From the NCBI GenBank assembly GCA_040877415.1, contig JBBDNV010000082.1:1-5016 (forward strand): a stretch of DNA of 5,016 nucleotides, read 5' to 3'. This stretch comes from JBBDNV01 sp040877415 (GTDB lineage: Bacteria > Planctomycetota > Planctomycetia > Pirellulales > PALSA-1355). The position numbers and the translations under genes were made by a program. The notes beneath the pieces are model-generated. The model was not told the origin of the DNA. It worked only from the letters and a program-made list of their open reading frames with translations, and made no database searches. Positions 1-4,490 of this stretch are shown here, piece after piece (position 1 is the first letter of the stretch; the number at the start of each line of letters is the position of its first letter).

Positions 1-276
1 ACAACTGGCACCGACCTCACTCCGCTCTTAAACTCAAAACCCCTGTCCAATCCCTCAACCTAACCATGAACAACGTGTTGAGACTCCACACCTAGCCTCC
101 CCGAAACCGGCCTGCCCGAAGCCGGTGTTTAGGAGGAACTAGAGGACTACGGGACAACTGGACCACGGGACTAAGAGACGAAGGTTCCTTCCGAGCCTGG
201 TCAACTTCTTCCGTCGATATCGCCCGCGTGCGGACGAGGCCCTCCTGTTCGACGCGGCATCGTACACCCCACGAGT
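1..276. other. Gene-free left flank with skewed composition
   Basis: I see no convincing gene here. Positions 1-120 are strongly amino-biased on the + strand (34 A, 50 C, 16 G, 20 T by hand count). Positions 131-180 then switch to purine-rich (18 A, 18 G, 10 C, 4 T). A 6-bp inverted repeat, ACCGGC (106-111) and GCCGGT (121-126), has a 9-nt loop and no T-run after it. A + strand frame stays open from 143 to the TGA at 347-349 and has mostly G or C in third positions between about 182 and 270. It has no plausible start codon and I recognise no family, so at most it is the worn end of a former gene. Confidence 0.5.
144..175. repeat. Degenerate 8-bp tandem repeat (GGACNANN)
   Basis: Four consecutive octamers, GGACTACG, GGACAACT, GGACCACG and GGACTAAG, fill 144-175 without gaps. 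They share GGAC at positions 1-4 and A at position 6. A related GGAACTAGA lies just before them at 135-143. The octamer length rules out simple coding periodicity, and the tract looks like intergenic low-complexity DNA. No function can be read from it. Confidence 0.55.
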
Positions 277-388
277 GATGTGTCGAGGCCGTCGACACAT
301 CGGCATAACGTGTCGAAATTTCATGTTTTTTTCGACAAATGACCGTTGACGTGTCGATCTCTTCGACATATCCCTTACGACGTGTCGA
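277..388. promoter_or_regulatory. Phased array of TGTCGA operator-like sites upstream of fic
   Basis: Seven half-sites of one hexamer lie in 112 bp. Site 1 (277-301) is a perfect 10-bp inverted repeat, GATGTGTCGA and its complement, around GGCCG; its core is TGTCGA-N5-TCGACA. Site 2 (311-337) is TGTCGA-N15-TCGACA with 8-bp perfect arms. Site 3 (352-368) is again TGTCGA-N5-TCGACA. Site 4 (383-388) is a lone TGTCGA just before the ribosome binding site. The 9-mer ACGTGTCGA occurs exactly at 308, 349 and 380. GTGTCGA starts at 280, 310, 351 and 382, so spacings are 30, 41 and 31 bp, close to three, four and three helical turns. The N15 spacer is N5 plus about one turn. This is what an array bound on one DNA face by a dimeric regulator would look like. 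The regulator is unknown; the winged-helix domain of the adjacent Fic protein is the obvious candidate, by inference only. Confidence 0.75.
346..374 (+). promoter_or_regulatory. Candidate sigma-70-like promoter of fic, overlapped by operator site 3
   Basis: TTGACG (346-351) matches the -35 consensus at five of six positions. A 17-bp spacer leads to TATCCC (369-374), a poor -10 that keeps only the initial TAT. The spacer is exactly the 17-bp palindrome of operator site 3, so a protein bound there would sit between the two promoter elements. Transcription would start roughly at 380-383, just before the fic start at 403. The -35 match and geometry are visible; promoter activity is inferred and the -10 is weak. 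Confidence 0.4.
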
Positions 389-394
389 TAAATC

Positions 395-400
395 AGGAAA
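395..400 (+). promoter_or_regulatory. Ribosome binding site of fic (AGGAAA)
   Basis: AGGAAA lies 2 nt before the ATG at 403 and 8 nt before a second in-frame ATG at 409. Counted from its AGGA core, the gaps are 4 and 10 nt. It supports initiation here and not at the TTG at 346, which is part of the candidate -35 element. The 409 start has the more usual spacing, so the true start could be either ATG. Confidence 0.55.
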
Positions 401-402
401 AT

Positions 403-1536
403 ATGAACATGTCCGCGCCCATTGAGAGACCGGACCAGCCTTTCAACGAGATTCCTCTCCTTCCGCCTCCCGTGGACTTGGAGTCACGGGACATCATGAA
501 GCTGTGCCTTAGAGCAAGTAGCGCCGTGGCAGCCCTCAAAGAAGCTGGACAATTACTTCCTAATCAGGATGTTTTGATTCGAACACTGCCTATGCTGGAG
601 GCCCAAGCCAGCTCAAAAATTGAGAACATCGTCACTACCACGGACGAACTCTTTAGGCACCCAGAGATCACTGCGGGCATGAATCCCGCGGCCAAGGAGG
701 CACTCCAATACCGCAAGGCCTTGCTCGAAGGATTCACCGCACTTTCGGAGCGCCCTTTGACCACTGGCACGGCGGAAAAAATTTGCAGCATCATCAAGGA
801 CAAGCCCATGAGTGTGCGCCGTGTGCCCGGAACCCAGTTGGTTAATGACCGCACGGGCGAGATCATCTACACGCCACCAGTCGGCGAGGATCAACTACGT
901 GCGCTGTTGGCCAACTGGGAAAAGTTTGTGCACGAACATGTTGAAATCGAGCCGCTCGTCCGCATGGCGGTGATGCACTACCAGTTTGAGGCAATCCATC
1001 CCTTTACCGACGGCAATGGCCGCACGGGGCGCGTGCTCAACAGCCTCTTTCTCATCGAGCAGAAACTGCTCAGCCTGCCCATCCTCTATCTCAGCCGCTA
1101 CATCATCGCGCACAGGGAGGACTACTACCGGCTTTTGCTCGGCGTGACCCGCAATCAGGAGTGGGGGCCGTGGATTATTTACATCCTCAAGGGCGTGGAG
1201 GAAACAGCCATTTGGACCACCGGTAAAATCCACGCGATTCAGGAGCTGCTCCAAGCGACGACCAAATATTGCCGGGCCAAACTGCCGAAAAAAACCTACT
1301 CCAAGGAATTGGTCGAGTTGCTCTTCGAACTGCCTTACTGCCGTATCCAAGATCTTGTCGATGCCGGCTTGGCCAAGCGCCAAACTGCCTCCGAATATTT
1401 GAAGGAACTGGCCGCCATCGGTGTCTTGGAGGAGCGTGCTGAAGGGCGCGAGAAGCTCTTCCTCCACACGAAGTTCTGGAAACTGCTCACGCTGGAGCCG
1501 AATGACTTCGAGCCCTTCCCGGATGCCGCCGCTTGA
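403..1536 (+). CDS. fic: Class II Fic-family protein adenylyltransferase with C-terminal winged helix
   Basis: Predicted 377-residue cytoplasmic Fic enzyme, which in this family transfers AMP from ATP to hydroxyl side chains of target proteins. The N-terminal Fic_N region starts near residue 13 (PFNEIPLLPPPVDLES). It contains the inhibitory motif S/T-x-x-x-E-G/N as SSKIEN at residues 70-75, with Glu74 as the expected inhibitory glutamate. A flap-like segment lies near 141-159. The catalytic loop HPFTDGNGRTGR at 199-210 matches the canonical HPFx(D/E)GNGRxxR completely, so catalysis should be intact. Residues about 297-362 look like a winged helix (YSKELVELLFELPYCRIQDL, then AKRQTASEYLKELAAIGVLE), as in SoFic-like proteins. 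The frame can extend to a TTG at 346, but that codon is in the candidate promoter and the added residues are translated operator repeats. I chose ATG 403 behind AGGAAA; ATG 409 is possible. With its own inhibitory motif it needs no separate antitoxin, and none adjoins it. The target protein cannot be inferred. Confidence 0.93.
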   Translation: MNMSAPIERPDQPFNEIPLLPPPVDLESRDIMKLCLRASSAVAALKEAGQLLPNQDVLIRTLPMLEAQASSKIENIVTTTDELFRHPEITAGMNPAAKEALQYRKALLEGFTALSERPLTTGTAEKICSIIKDKPMSVRRVPGTQLVNDRTGEIIYTPPVGEDQLRALLANWEKFVHEHVEIEPLVRMAVMHYQFEAIHPFTDGNGRTGRVLNSLFLIEQKLLSLPILYLSRYIIAHREDYYRLLLGVTRNQEWGPWIIYILKGVEETAIWTTGKIHAIQELLQATTKYCRAKLPKKTYSKELVELLFELPYCRIQDLVDAGLAKRQTASEYLKELAAIGVLEERAEGREKLFLHTKFWKLLTLEPNDFEPFPDAAA

Positions 1537-1556
1537 TCCTAGCGTTTCTGTGGAGC

Positions 1557-1569
1557 CTTATTTTTAGCC
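1557..1569. repeat. 13-mer CTTATTTTTAGCC, copy 1
   Basis: This exact 13-mer recurs at 3646-3658 in the same orientation. Here it abuts the left palindrome (1570-1600). At the second locus most of it forms one arm of a palindrome. An exact 13-mer shared by two intergenic sites beside palindromes suggests a dispersed intergenic element or its edge. Confidence 0.6.
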
Positions 1570-1600
1570 CGGATATTTCATGCTTGGCCTGAAATATCCG
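1570..1600. repeat. Perfect 11-bp inverted repeat, left palindrome
   Basis: CGGATATTTCA (1570-1580) and its exact complement TGAAATATCCG (1590-1600) surround a 9-nt loop. It begins 33 bp after the fic stop. On the + strand it is followed by CCCGAAGG and not by T residues, so it lacks the tail of an intrinsic terminator. Confidence 0.85.
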
Positions 1601-1682
1601 CCCGAAGGGTCGATACAGCCTATCTACAGGCTTATCGGGGTTAACACCCATCGGACAAAATGGAAAAGCCACTTGGACGCGG

Positions 1683-1709
1683 CGCATATTTCACACCGTG
1701 AAATATGCG
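1683..1709. repeat. Perfect 12-bp inverted repeat, right palindrome
   Basis: CGCATATTTCAC (1683-1694) and GTGAAATATGCG (1698-1709) pair perfectly around a 3-nt loop. The palindrome starts 2 nt beyond the lctP stop codon, so in lctP mRNA it forms a hairpin immediately after the last codon. No U-tract follows on the minus strand. It could stabilise the 3' end or cause factor-dependent termination. Confidence 0.85.
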
Positions 1710-1711
1710 GT

Positions 1712-3382
1712 TTAAATCCCCAGCCGGACCAGCAGCAGGCCCAGCAACCCGGCAAAAATCACGTAATAAAAAAACGGGATGAGGACCTCCCGAATAATCC
1801 GGCCTTCCTGCCCGCCCAGGCCCGTGACGGCGGATGCCGCCACCACATTGTGCACGCAGATCATGTTCCCCGCCGCGCCCCCCACCGCCTGGAGGGCCAG
1901 AATGAGCGCGGGGGCGAAGGCAAGTTTTTCCGCCGTGCTAAATTGGAAAAGTGAGAACATCATGTTACTCACCGTATTGCTTCCCGCGATGAAGGCCCCG
2001 AAGGCCCCGGCGACCGGTGCGAGCGCGGGCCACGCCTGTCCTGCCGCCCCCGCGGCGGTTTCGGCCAGATAAATCGGCATCCCGGGCAGGCCGGCCTCGT
2101 TCGCACTGGTATTGATGAAAATACGCGCCATTGGAACAGCAAACCCCAGCGCGGCCGAGGTCCCGAGCAAGGTGCCGAGGCTCTGCCGCAAGGCACGCCC
2201 CGCCGCCGCGGCCTCCACCCGCTGGATCACCATCGCAAAGGCCGCCGCGATCAGAAACACACCCGCCGGAAGATAAAGCGGCTCGATGCCGGCCGAGAGA
2301 TCCGTGCCCAGAATCGAAGACCACGTCCATTTGAAACTCTGAAGCCACGTCTTGAAGGGGAGCTGCGGAATGCGCGAGATCACCAGGATCCCCGCCACCA
2401 GAAGATAAGGCGCCCAGGCGCGCAAAAGCCCCATCCGGGCCCGCTCGTCCGCCCTCCCGGCCTCCAGGCTACCCATCCAATACCCAGGCCACTCCGCTCG
2501 CGGGGCGAAGTCCCATACCGTGCGGGGCACAAGAAACTTTCTCCGCGCCGCGACCACCACAAGGACCATTCCGATGAGCGAACCCAACAGGGTGGGAAAC
2601 TCCGGCCCGAGAAGGAGGGCGGTCAAAAAATACGGCACGGTGAAAGCCGCCCCGGAAAAAAGCGCAAACGGCCACGCCGCAAATCCCTCCCGCCAGGATT
2701 CCTTTTTTCCGAAAAACCGCGTGAGCAATCCCACCAGCAAGAGCGGGAGAAAGGTTCCGATGATCGCATGCACCAGAGCAACCCGCACTCCCACGTGATA
2801 GAGAAATCCGGGCAGGGTGAGACCCTCCTGTCCCAGCCACACACTGACCGAATCCGCCCCAGACAACCCCGTCGCCATGCCAAACAAAAGCGGCGTCCCG
2901 GCCGCACCGAAGGAAACCGGCGTGCTCTGAATAATCAGGCAGACCACCACCGCCGCCATGGCGGGAAAACCCAGTGCCAGGAGCAATGGCGCAGCCACCG
3001 CCGCCGGAGTGCCAAACCCGGCTGCACCCTCGATGAAGGCCCCGAACAACCAGGCCACAAGAATCGTTTGCACGCGGCGGTCCGGCGAGATCTCACAAAA
3101 CCCCTGGCGGATGGCCAGCAGCGCACCGGATTGTTGCAGGGTGTTGAGCAAAAATATTGCCGCAAAAATAATAAGTAGGATCGAGGCTGCCATGACCAGC
3201 CCTTGCAAAGTGGAGGCGGCCACCACGACCCAGGGAGTCTTCCAGCCCAGTCCGGCCACCAGAGTCGCCAGCATCCACGCCACCGGCATCGCGCGTTTCG
3301 CCGGCCAGCGCAGCCCCACGAGCAGGACTCCCACGGAAAGAATCGGCAAAGCCGCAAAGAGGACGAGAATTGAGCGGGACAT
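1712..3382 (-). CDS. lctP: L-lactate permease family transporter (LctP/LldP)
   Basis: A 556-residue inner-membrane transporter of the lactate permease family (TC 2.A.14). Characterised members import L-lactate, D-lactate or glycolate with protons. Length is typical and nearly the whole protein is hydrophobic helices separated by short loops. Family signatures are clear: GLRWPAKRAMPVAW near 23-36, GAFIEGAAGFGTPAAVAAPL at 114-133, GAFIAGSNTVSNMMFSLFQ at 462-480 and AVGGAAGNMICVHNVVAAS at 499-517. The ATG at 3382 gives the usual short N-terminus before the first helix. No good Shine-Dalgarno precedes it (the upstream mRNA reads TTTCCTCTCATTC). The gene is intact and converges on fic; its 3' end runs into the palindrome at 1683-1709. 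No lactate dehydrogenase gene (lldD or lldEFG type) is visible, so substrate choice within the family is uncertain. Confidence 0.93.
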   Translation of the reverse strand: MSRSILVLFAALPILSVGVLLVGLRWPAKRAMPVAWMLATLVAGLGWKTPWVVVAASTLQGLVMAASILLIIFAAIFLLNTLQQSGALLAIRQGFCEISPDRRVQTILVAWLFGAFIEGAAGFGTPAAVAAPLLLALGFPAMAAVVVCLIIQSTPVSFGAAGTPLLFGMATGLSGADSVSVWLGQEGLTLPGFLYHVGVRVALVHAIIGTFLPLLLVGLLTRFFGKKESWREGFAAWPFALFSGAAFTVPYFLTALLLGPEFPTLLGSLIGMVLVVVAARRKFLVPRTVWDFAPRAEWPGYWMGSLEAGRADERARMGLLRAWAPYLLVAGILVISRIPQLPFKTWLQSFKWTWSSILGTDLSAGIEPLYLPAGVFLIAAAFAMVIQRVEAAAAGRALRQSLGTLLGTSAALGFAVPMARIFINTSANEAGLPGMPIYLAETAAGAAGQAWPALAPVAGAFGAFIAGSNTVSNMMFSLFQFSTAEKLAFAPALILALQAVGGAAGNMICVHNVVAASAVTGLGGQEGRIIREVLIPFFYYVIFAGLLGLLLVRLGI

Positions 3383-3597
3383 GAATGAGAGGAAACGGCA
3401 ACGCTACAGGATGTCGCGTTTATAATTCATGGCCAGAAATGCGCCTCCGGCTTCAGGCCCAGCATCCACGGGTTGGCTTCCCGGCCGCATGTGGGAACAC
3501 TTCGCACCAATGAACCTCCCCTCAGGGGTGGCGAACTCTTCAGCGATGCCCGGGGTTGCATTGCGTAAAGGTCGCTTAACCTCATGGGATCAAATGC
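3383..3597. other. Gene-free upstream region of lctP
   Basis: No gene is supported here. Read toward lctP, TATAAA (minus strand, 3424-3419) lies 36 nt before the start codon and could be a -10 element, but I find no matching -35 at the usual distance. A short palindrome, CCCCTCAGGGG, lies within 3519-3530. Frames open on both strands here match no family I know. The expected lctP promoter must lie in this stretch but cannot be pinned down. Confidence 0.4.
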
Positions 3598-3617
3598 GTG
3601 AACCGGTTTCATGCATT
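3593..3617. repeat. Imperfect 10-bp inverted repeat
   Basis: AATGCGTGAA (3593-3602) and TTCATGCATT (3608-3617) surround CCGGT and pair except for one G-T position. It covers the GTG at 3598 that would be the most upstream start of the first repeat-protein frame. No T-run follows, so it is not an evident terminator. Confidence 0.6.
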
Positions 3618-3645
3618 GTGGATTGGCCTGTTCTCTTCCTCGACG

Positions 3646-3678
3646 CTTATTTTTAGCCGATGTCAGTCCGCTAAAAAT
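3646..3678. repeat. 13-mer copy 2 within a 9-bp inverted repeat
   Basis: CTTATTTTTAGCC (3646-3658) repeats the 13-mer at 1557-1569. ATTTTTAGC (3649-3657) pairs perfectly with GCTAAAAAT (3670-3678) across a 12-nt loop. The combination of a shared 13-mer and a palindrome indicates intergenic repeat DNA, and argues that this stretch is not the start of a coding region. Confidence 0.65.
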
Positions 3679-3680
3679 GA

Positions 3681-3700
3681 ATCCGTGCAAATCCGTGTTA
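3681..3700. repeat. Tandem 10-mer ATCCGTGCAA / ATCCGTGTTA
   Basis: Two adjacent decamers share ATCCGTG and are followed by a further AT. They sit directly after the palindrome at 3649-3678. The pattern is typical of intergenic low-complexity DNA and supports treating 3598-3760 as noncoding. Confidence 0.55.
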
Positions 3701-3762
3701 ATTTGAACGCTTCGCTCAACTCTTCGAGTTGTCTGTCTTGCTTCGCTCGGCTGTGGCTAAGC

Positions 3763-3993
3763 TTGGCTCGATTGGCTTTCACCATCGTTCTGGCACTTGC
3801 CGTGACGACAACGACACGCGCAAAAGACGGCCTTGATCCTACCGAGAGCTACCGCGCCACCGATGAAGACGGGAAGGTGACGAGAATCACTCCGGACTAC
3901 TTGGGTGGGTATCGATCCGTCGATCAGGACGGCAAGGTCACCCGGATTAGCCCGGACGGCTTGGGTTCGCGTTCCCCCTACGATCGCCCTTAG
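3763..3993 (+). CDS. Small secreted 20-residue-repeat protein, copy 1
   Basis: From a TTG start this encodes 76 residues. It begins MARLAFTIVLALAVTTTTRA, a good signal peptide with a basic n-region, a hydrophobic core and a likely cut after TTTRA, so the product should be exported. Two 20-residue repeats follow (3850-3909 and 3910-3969), YRATDEDGKVTRITPDYLGG and YRSVDQDGKVTRISPDGLGS, then RSPYDRP. I do not recognise a named family or a function. The start is uncertain. The frame contains no ATG and can be extended to a GTG at 3598 (131 residues). That extension runs through the 3649-3678 palindrome, the decamer repeat and a CAACTC/GAGTTG hairpin at 3717-3731, and puts about 55 residues before the hydrophobic core. 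No Shine-Dalgarno precedes the TTG. The gene may itself have lost its original start. A related repeat gene follows in the same frame. Confidence 0.5.
   Translation: MARLAFTIVLALAVTTTTRAKDGLDPTESYRATDEDGKVTRITPDYLGGYRSVDQDGKVTRISPDGLGSRSPYDRP
3850..3969 (+). repeat. Two 60-bp coding repeats (20-residue units)
   Basis: Two in-frame 60-bp units encode Y-R-x-x-D-x-D-G-K-V-T-R-I-x-P-D-x-L-G-(G/S). The units agree at 15 of 20 residues, and many codons differ in the third position, which suggests selection on the protein sequence instead of recent DNA duplication. Confidence 0.8.
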
Positions 3994-4095
3994 CCTTCAG
4001 GTCTCAAGTCTCCGTCCTTTCACCTCATGTCTCTTCGTCTCCCCGACTTCCAGTCCTCCGCCATTCTTCATTTTGCATTCTGCATTCTGAATTGA
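3994..4095. repeat. Pyrimidine-rich spacer with CATTCTG heptamers
   Basis: Positions 3994-4089 are 76% pyrimidine on the + strand (37 C, 36 T, 11 A, 12 G by hand count). Four contiguous heptamers fill 4062-4089: CATTCTT, CATTTTG, CATTCTG and CATTCTG. The tract stands where the signal peptide and start of the second repeat gene would be expected. It ends at an in-frame TGA (4093-4095). An ATG at 4027 opens only 22 codons made of this low-complexity DNA and is unlikely to be a gene. Confidence 0.65.
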
Positions 4096-4371
4096 ATCCC
4101 CCGCTACACACCACACGCCACGACGGACTCCGGTGCAGCCGGCTCCGAGGACAAGCCGAGCCTGTACGACAGCTACGGCGCCACCGATTCATCGGGCAAC
4201 ACCACCCGTATCAAGCCCGATGGCTTTGGCGGATATAAATCCACAGACTCCGAAGGCAACACCACACGCATGAGGTCCGACGGCTTCGGGGGATTCCGCG
4301 GCACGGATTCCGAGGGCAATGCCACCCGCGAGAAGCCCGACCAAGAGGGTGGCGGGCCGCGGCGCAAGTAG
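4096..4371 (+). pseudogene. 20-residue-repeat protein, copy 2, lacking a start
   Basis: An open frame ending at TAG 4369-4371 encodes a relative of the preceding gene. After a linker (TTDSGAAGSEDKPSLYDS) come three units: YGATDSSGNTTRIKPDGFGG (4174-4233), YKSTDSEGNTTRMRSDGFGG (4234-4293) and FRGTDSEGNATREKPDQEGG (4294-4353), then GPRRK. The linker TPHATTDSG resembles the mature N-terminus expected after a signal peptide, but nothing hydrophobic precedes it. Between the in-frame TGA at 4093 and the repeats there is no ATG, GTG or TTG; the only in-frame ATG (4270) is inside repeat 2. The frame is the same as that of copy 1, separated by the TAG at 3991 and the TGA at 4093. The 5' end was probably lost or replaced by the heptamer tract. 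Start by a rare codon or readthrough cannot be excluded. The function is unknown. Confidence 0.6.
4174..4353 (+). repeat. Three 60-bp coding repeats (20-residue units)
   Basis: Three in-frame 60-bp units encode (Y/F)-x-x-T-D-S-x-G-N-x-T-R-x-x-x-D-x-x-G-G. They are closer to each other than to the units in 3850-3969, where lysine replaces the asparagine. The conserved frame through all three units argues that this DNA coded for protein until recently or still does. Confidence 0.8.
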
Positions 4372-4451
4372 CGTCCCAGCGATGCTTGCGCGTCTCTAAA
4401 TTCGGGCAACTTCCTCGAAACAAGCGGCCTCTGTTATGACACGCAAACTGG

Positions 4452-4464
4452 TTCCCATCGGGAA
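4452..4464 (+). other. Small hairpin in the lipoprotein gene leader
   Basis: TTCCC (4452-4456) pairs with GGGAA (4460-4464) around ATC. It lies 6 nt before the hairpin that covers the ribosome binding site, so the leader could fold into two consecutive stem-loops. Confidence 0.4.
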
Positions 4465-4470
4465 TCGCGT

Positions 4471-4487
4471 GCCTACAATCGGTAGGC
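4471..4487 (+). promoter_or_regulatory. Hairpin covering the ribosome binding site of the lipoprotein gene
   Basis: GCCTAC (4471-4476) pairs perfectly with GTAGGC (4482-4487) around AATCG and ends 3 nt before the ATG at 4491. The only Shine-Dalgarno-like bases (TAGG, 4483-4486) lie in the 3' arm, so a folded leader would hide them. This suggests translational control or low initiation; that is inference from base pairing alone. Confidence 0.45.
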
Positions 4488-4490
4488 GTT

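Larger units (their letters stand above)
1569..1710. repeat. Candidate palindromic (MITE/BIME-like) intergenic element, ~142 bp
   Basis: Both ends are strong palindromes with a common ATATTTCA...TGAAATAT core. The left outer arm reads CCGGATATTTCATG, and the right end read inward from the other strand is CCGCATATTTCACG. These agree at 12 of 14 positions, forming imperfect terminal inverted repeats. Between them are a bulged 10-bp stem (1611-1637: CGATA, bulged C, AGCCT, loop, AGGCT, TATCG) and a small stem (1638-1649: GGGT, TAAC, ACCC). There is no reading frame for a transposase and no clear target-site duplication (flanks are TTTTTAGC and TTTAAATC). It could be a non-autonomous mobile repeat, a pair of REP-like units, or a structured transcript end. 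Confidence 0.5.
1537..1711. other. Intergenic region between convergent fic and lctP, full of hairpins
   Basis: No gene is seen between the fic stop and the lctP stop. The stretch holds a 13-mer repeated elsewhere in the window, two strong palindromes and two weaker stem-loops, described in separate entries. None is followed by a T-run in either direction, so no classical intrinsic terminator can be called, although the strong hairpins could still protect or end both convergent transcripts. Confidence 0.6.

Noticed and set aside
92..369. Two overlapping minus-strand frames of 68 and 76 codons
   Set aside because: They run antisense through the octamer repeat and the operator array, match no family I know and have no supporting ribosome binding site.
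277..388. CRISPR array suggested by regularly spaced repeats
   Set aside because: The repeat unit is only 6-10 bp, occurs in both orientations, and spacings of 30, 41 and 31 bp contain promoter elements; there are no cas genes.
895..1467. Minus-strand frame of 190 codons inside fic
   Set aside because: It is antisense to the catalytic Fic region, whose motifs are all intact on the + strand; a shadow of GC-rich codon use.
1570..1709. Rho-independent terminators for fic and lctP
   Set aside because: The hairpins are strong, but neither is followed by a run of T in the direction of either gene.
1569..1710. Full insertion sequence
   Set aside because: There is no room or reading frame for a transposase and no clear target-site duplication; only a non-autonomous repeat is possible.
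1580..1954. Plus-strand frame of 124 codons at the 3' end of lctP
   Set aside because: It begins inside the left palindrome and continues antisense to lctP; the protein is low-complexity and unrecognisable.
2768..3425. Plus-strand frames of 136 and 155 codons across lctP
   Set aside because: Antisense shadows of a gene with clear family signatures on the minus strand.
3427..3690. Minus-strand frame of 87 codons upstream of lctP
   Set aside because: It crosses the 3593-3617 and 3649-3678 palindromes and the decamer repeat, and shows no recognisable domain.
4027..4095. 22-codon frame starting ATG as a small gene or as the missing signal peptide of copy 2
   Set aside because: It is made of the pyrimidine tract and heptamers, lacks a basic n-region followed by a cleavage site, and ends in TGA before the repeats.
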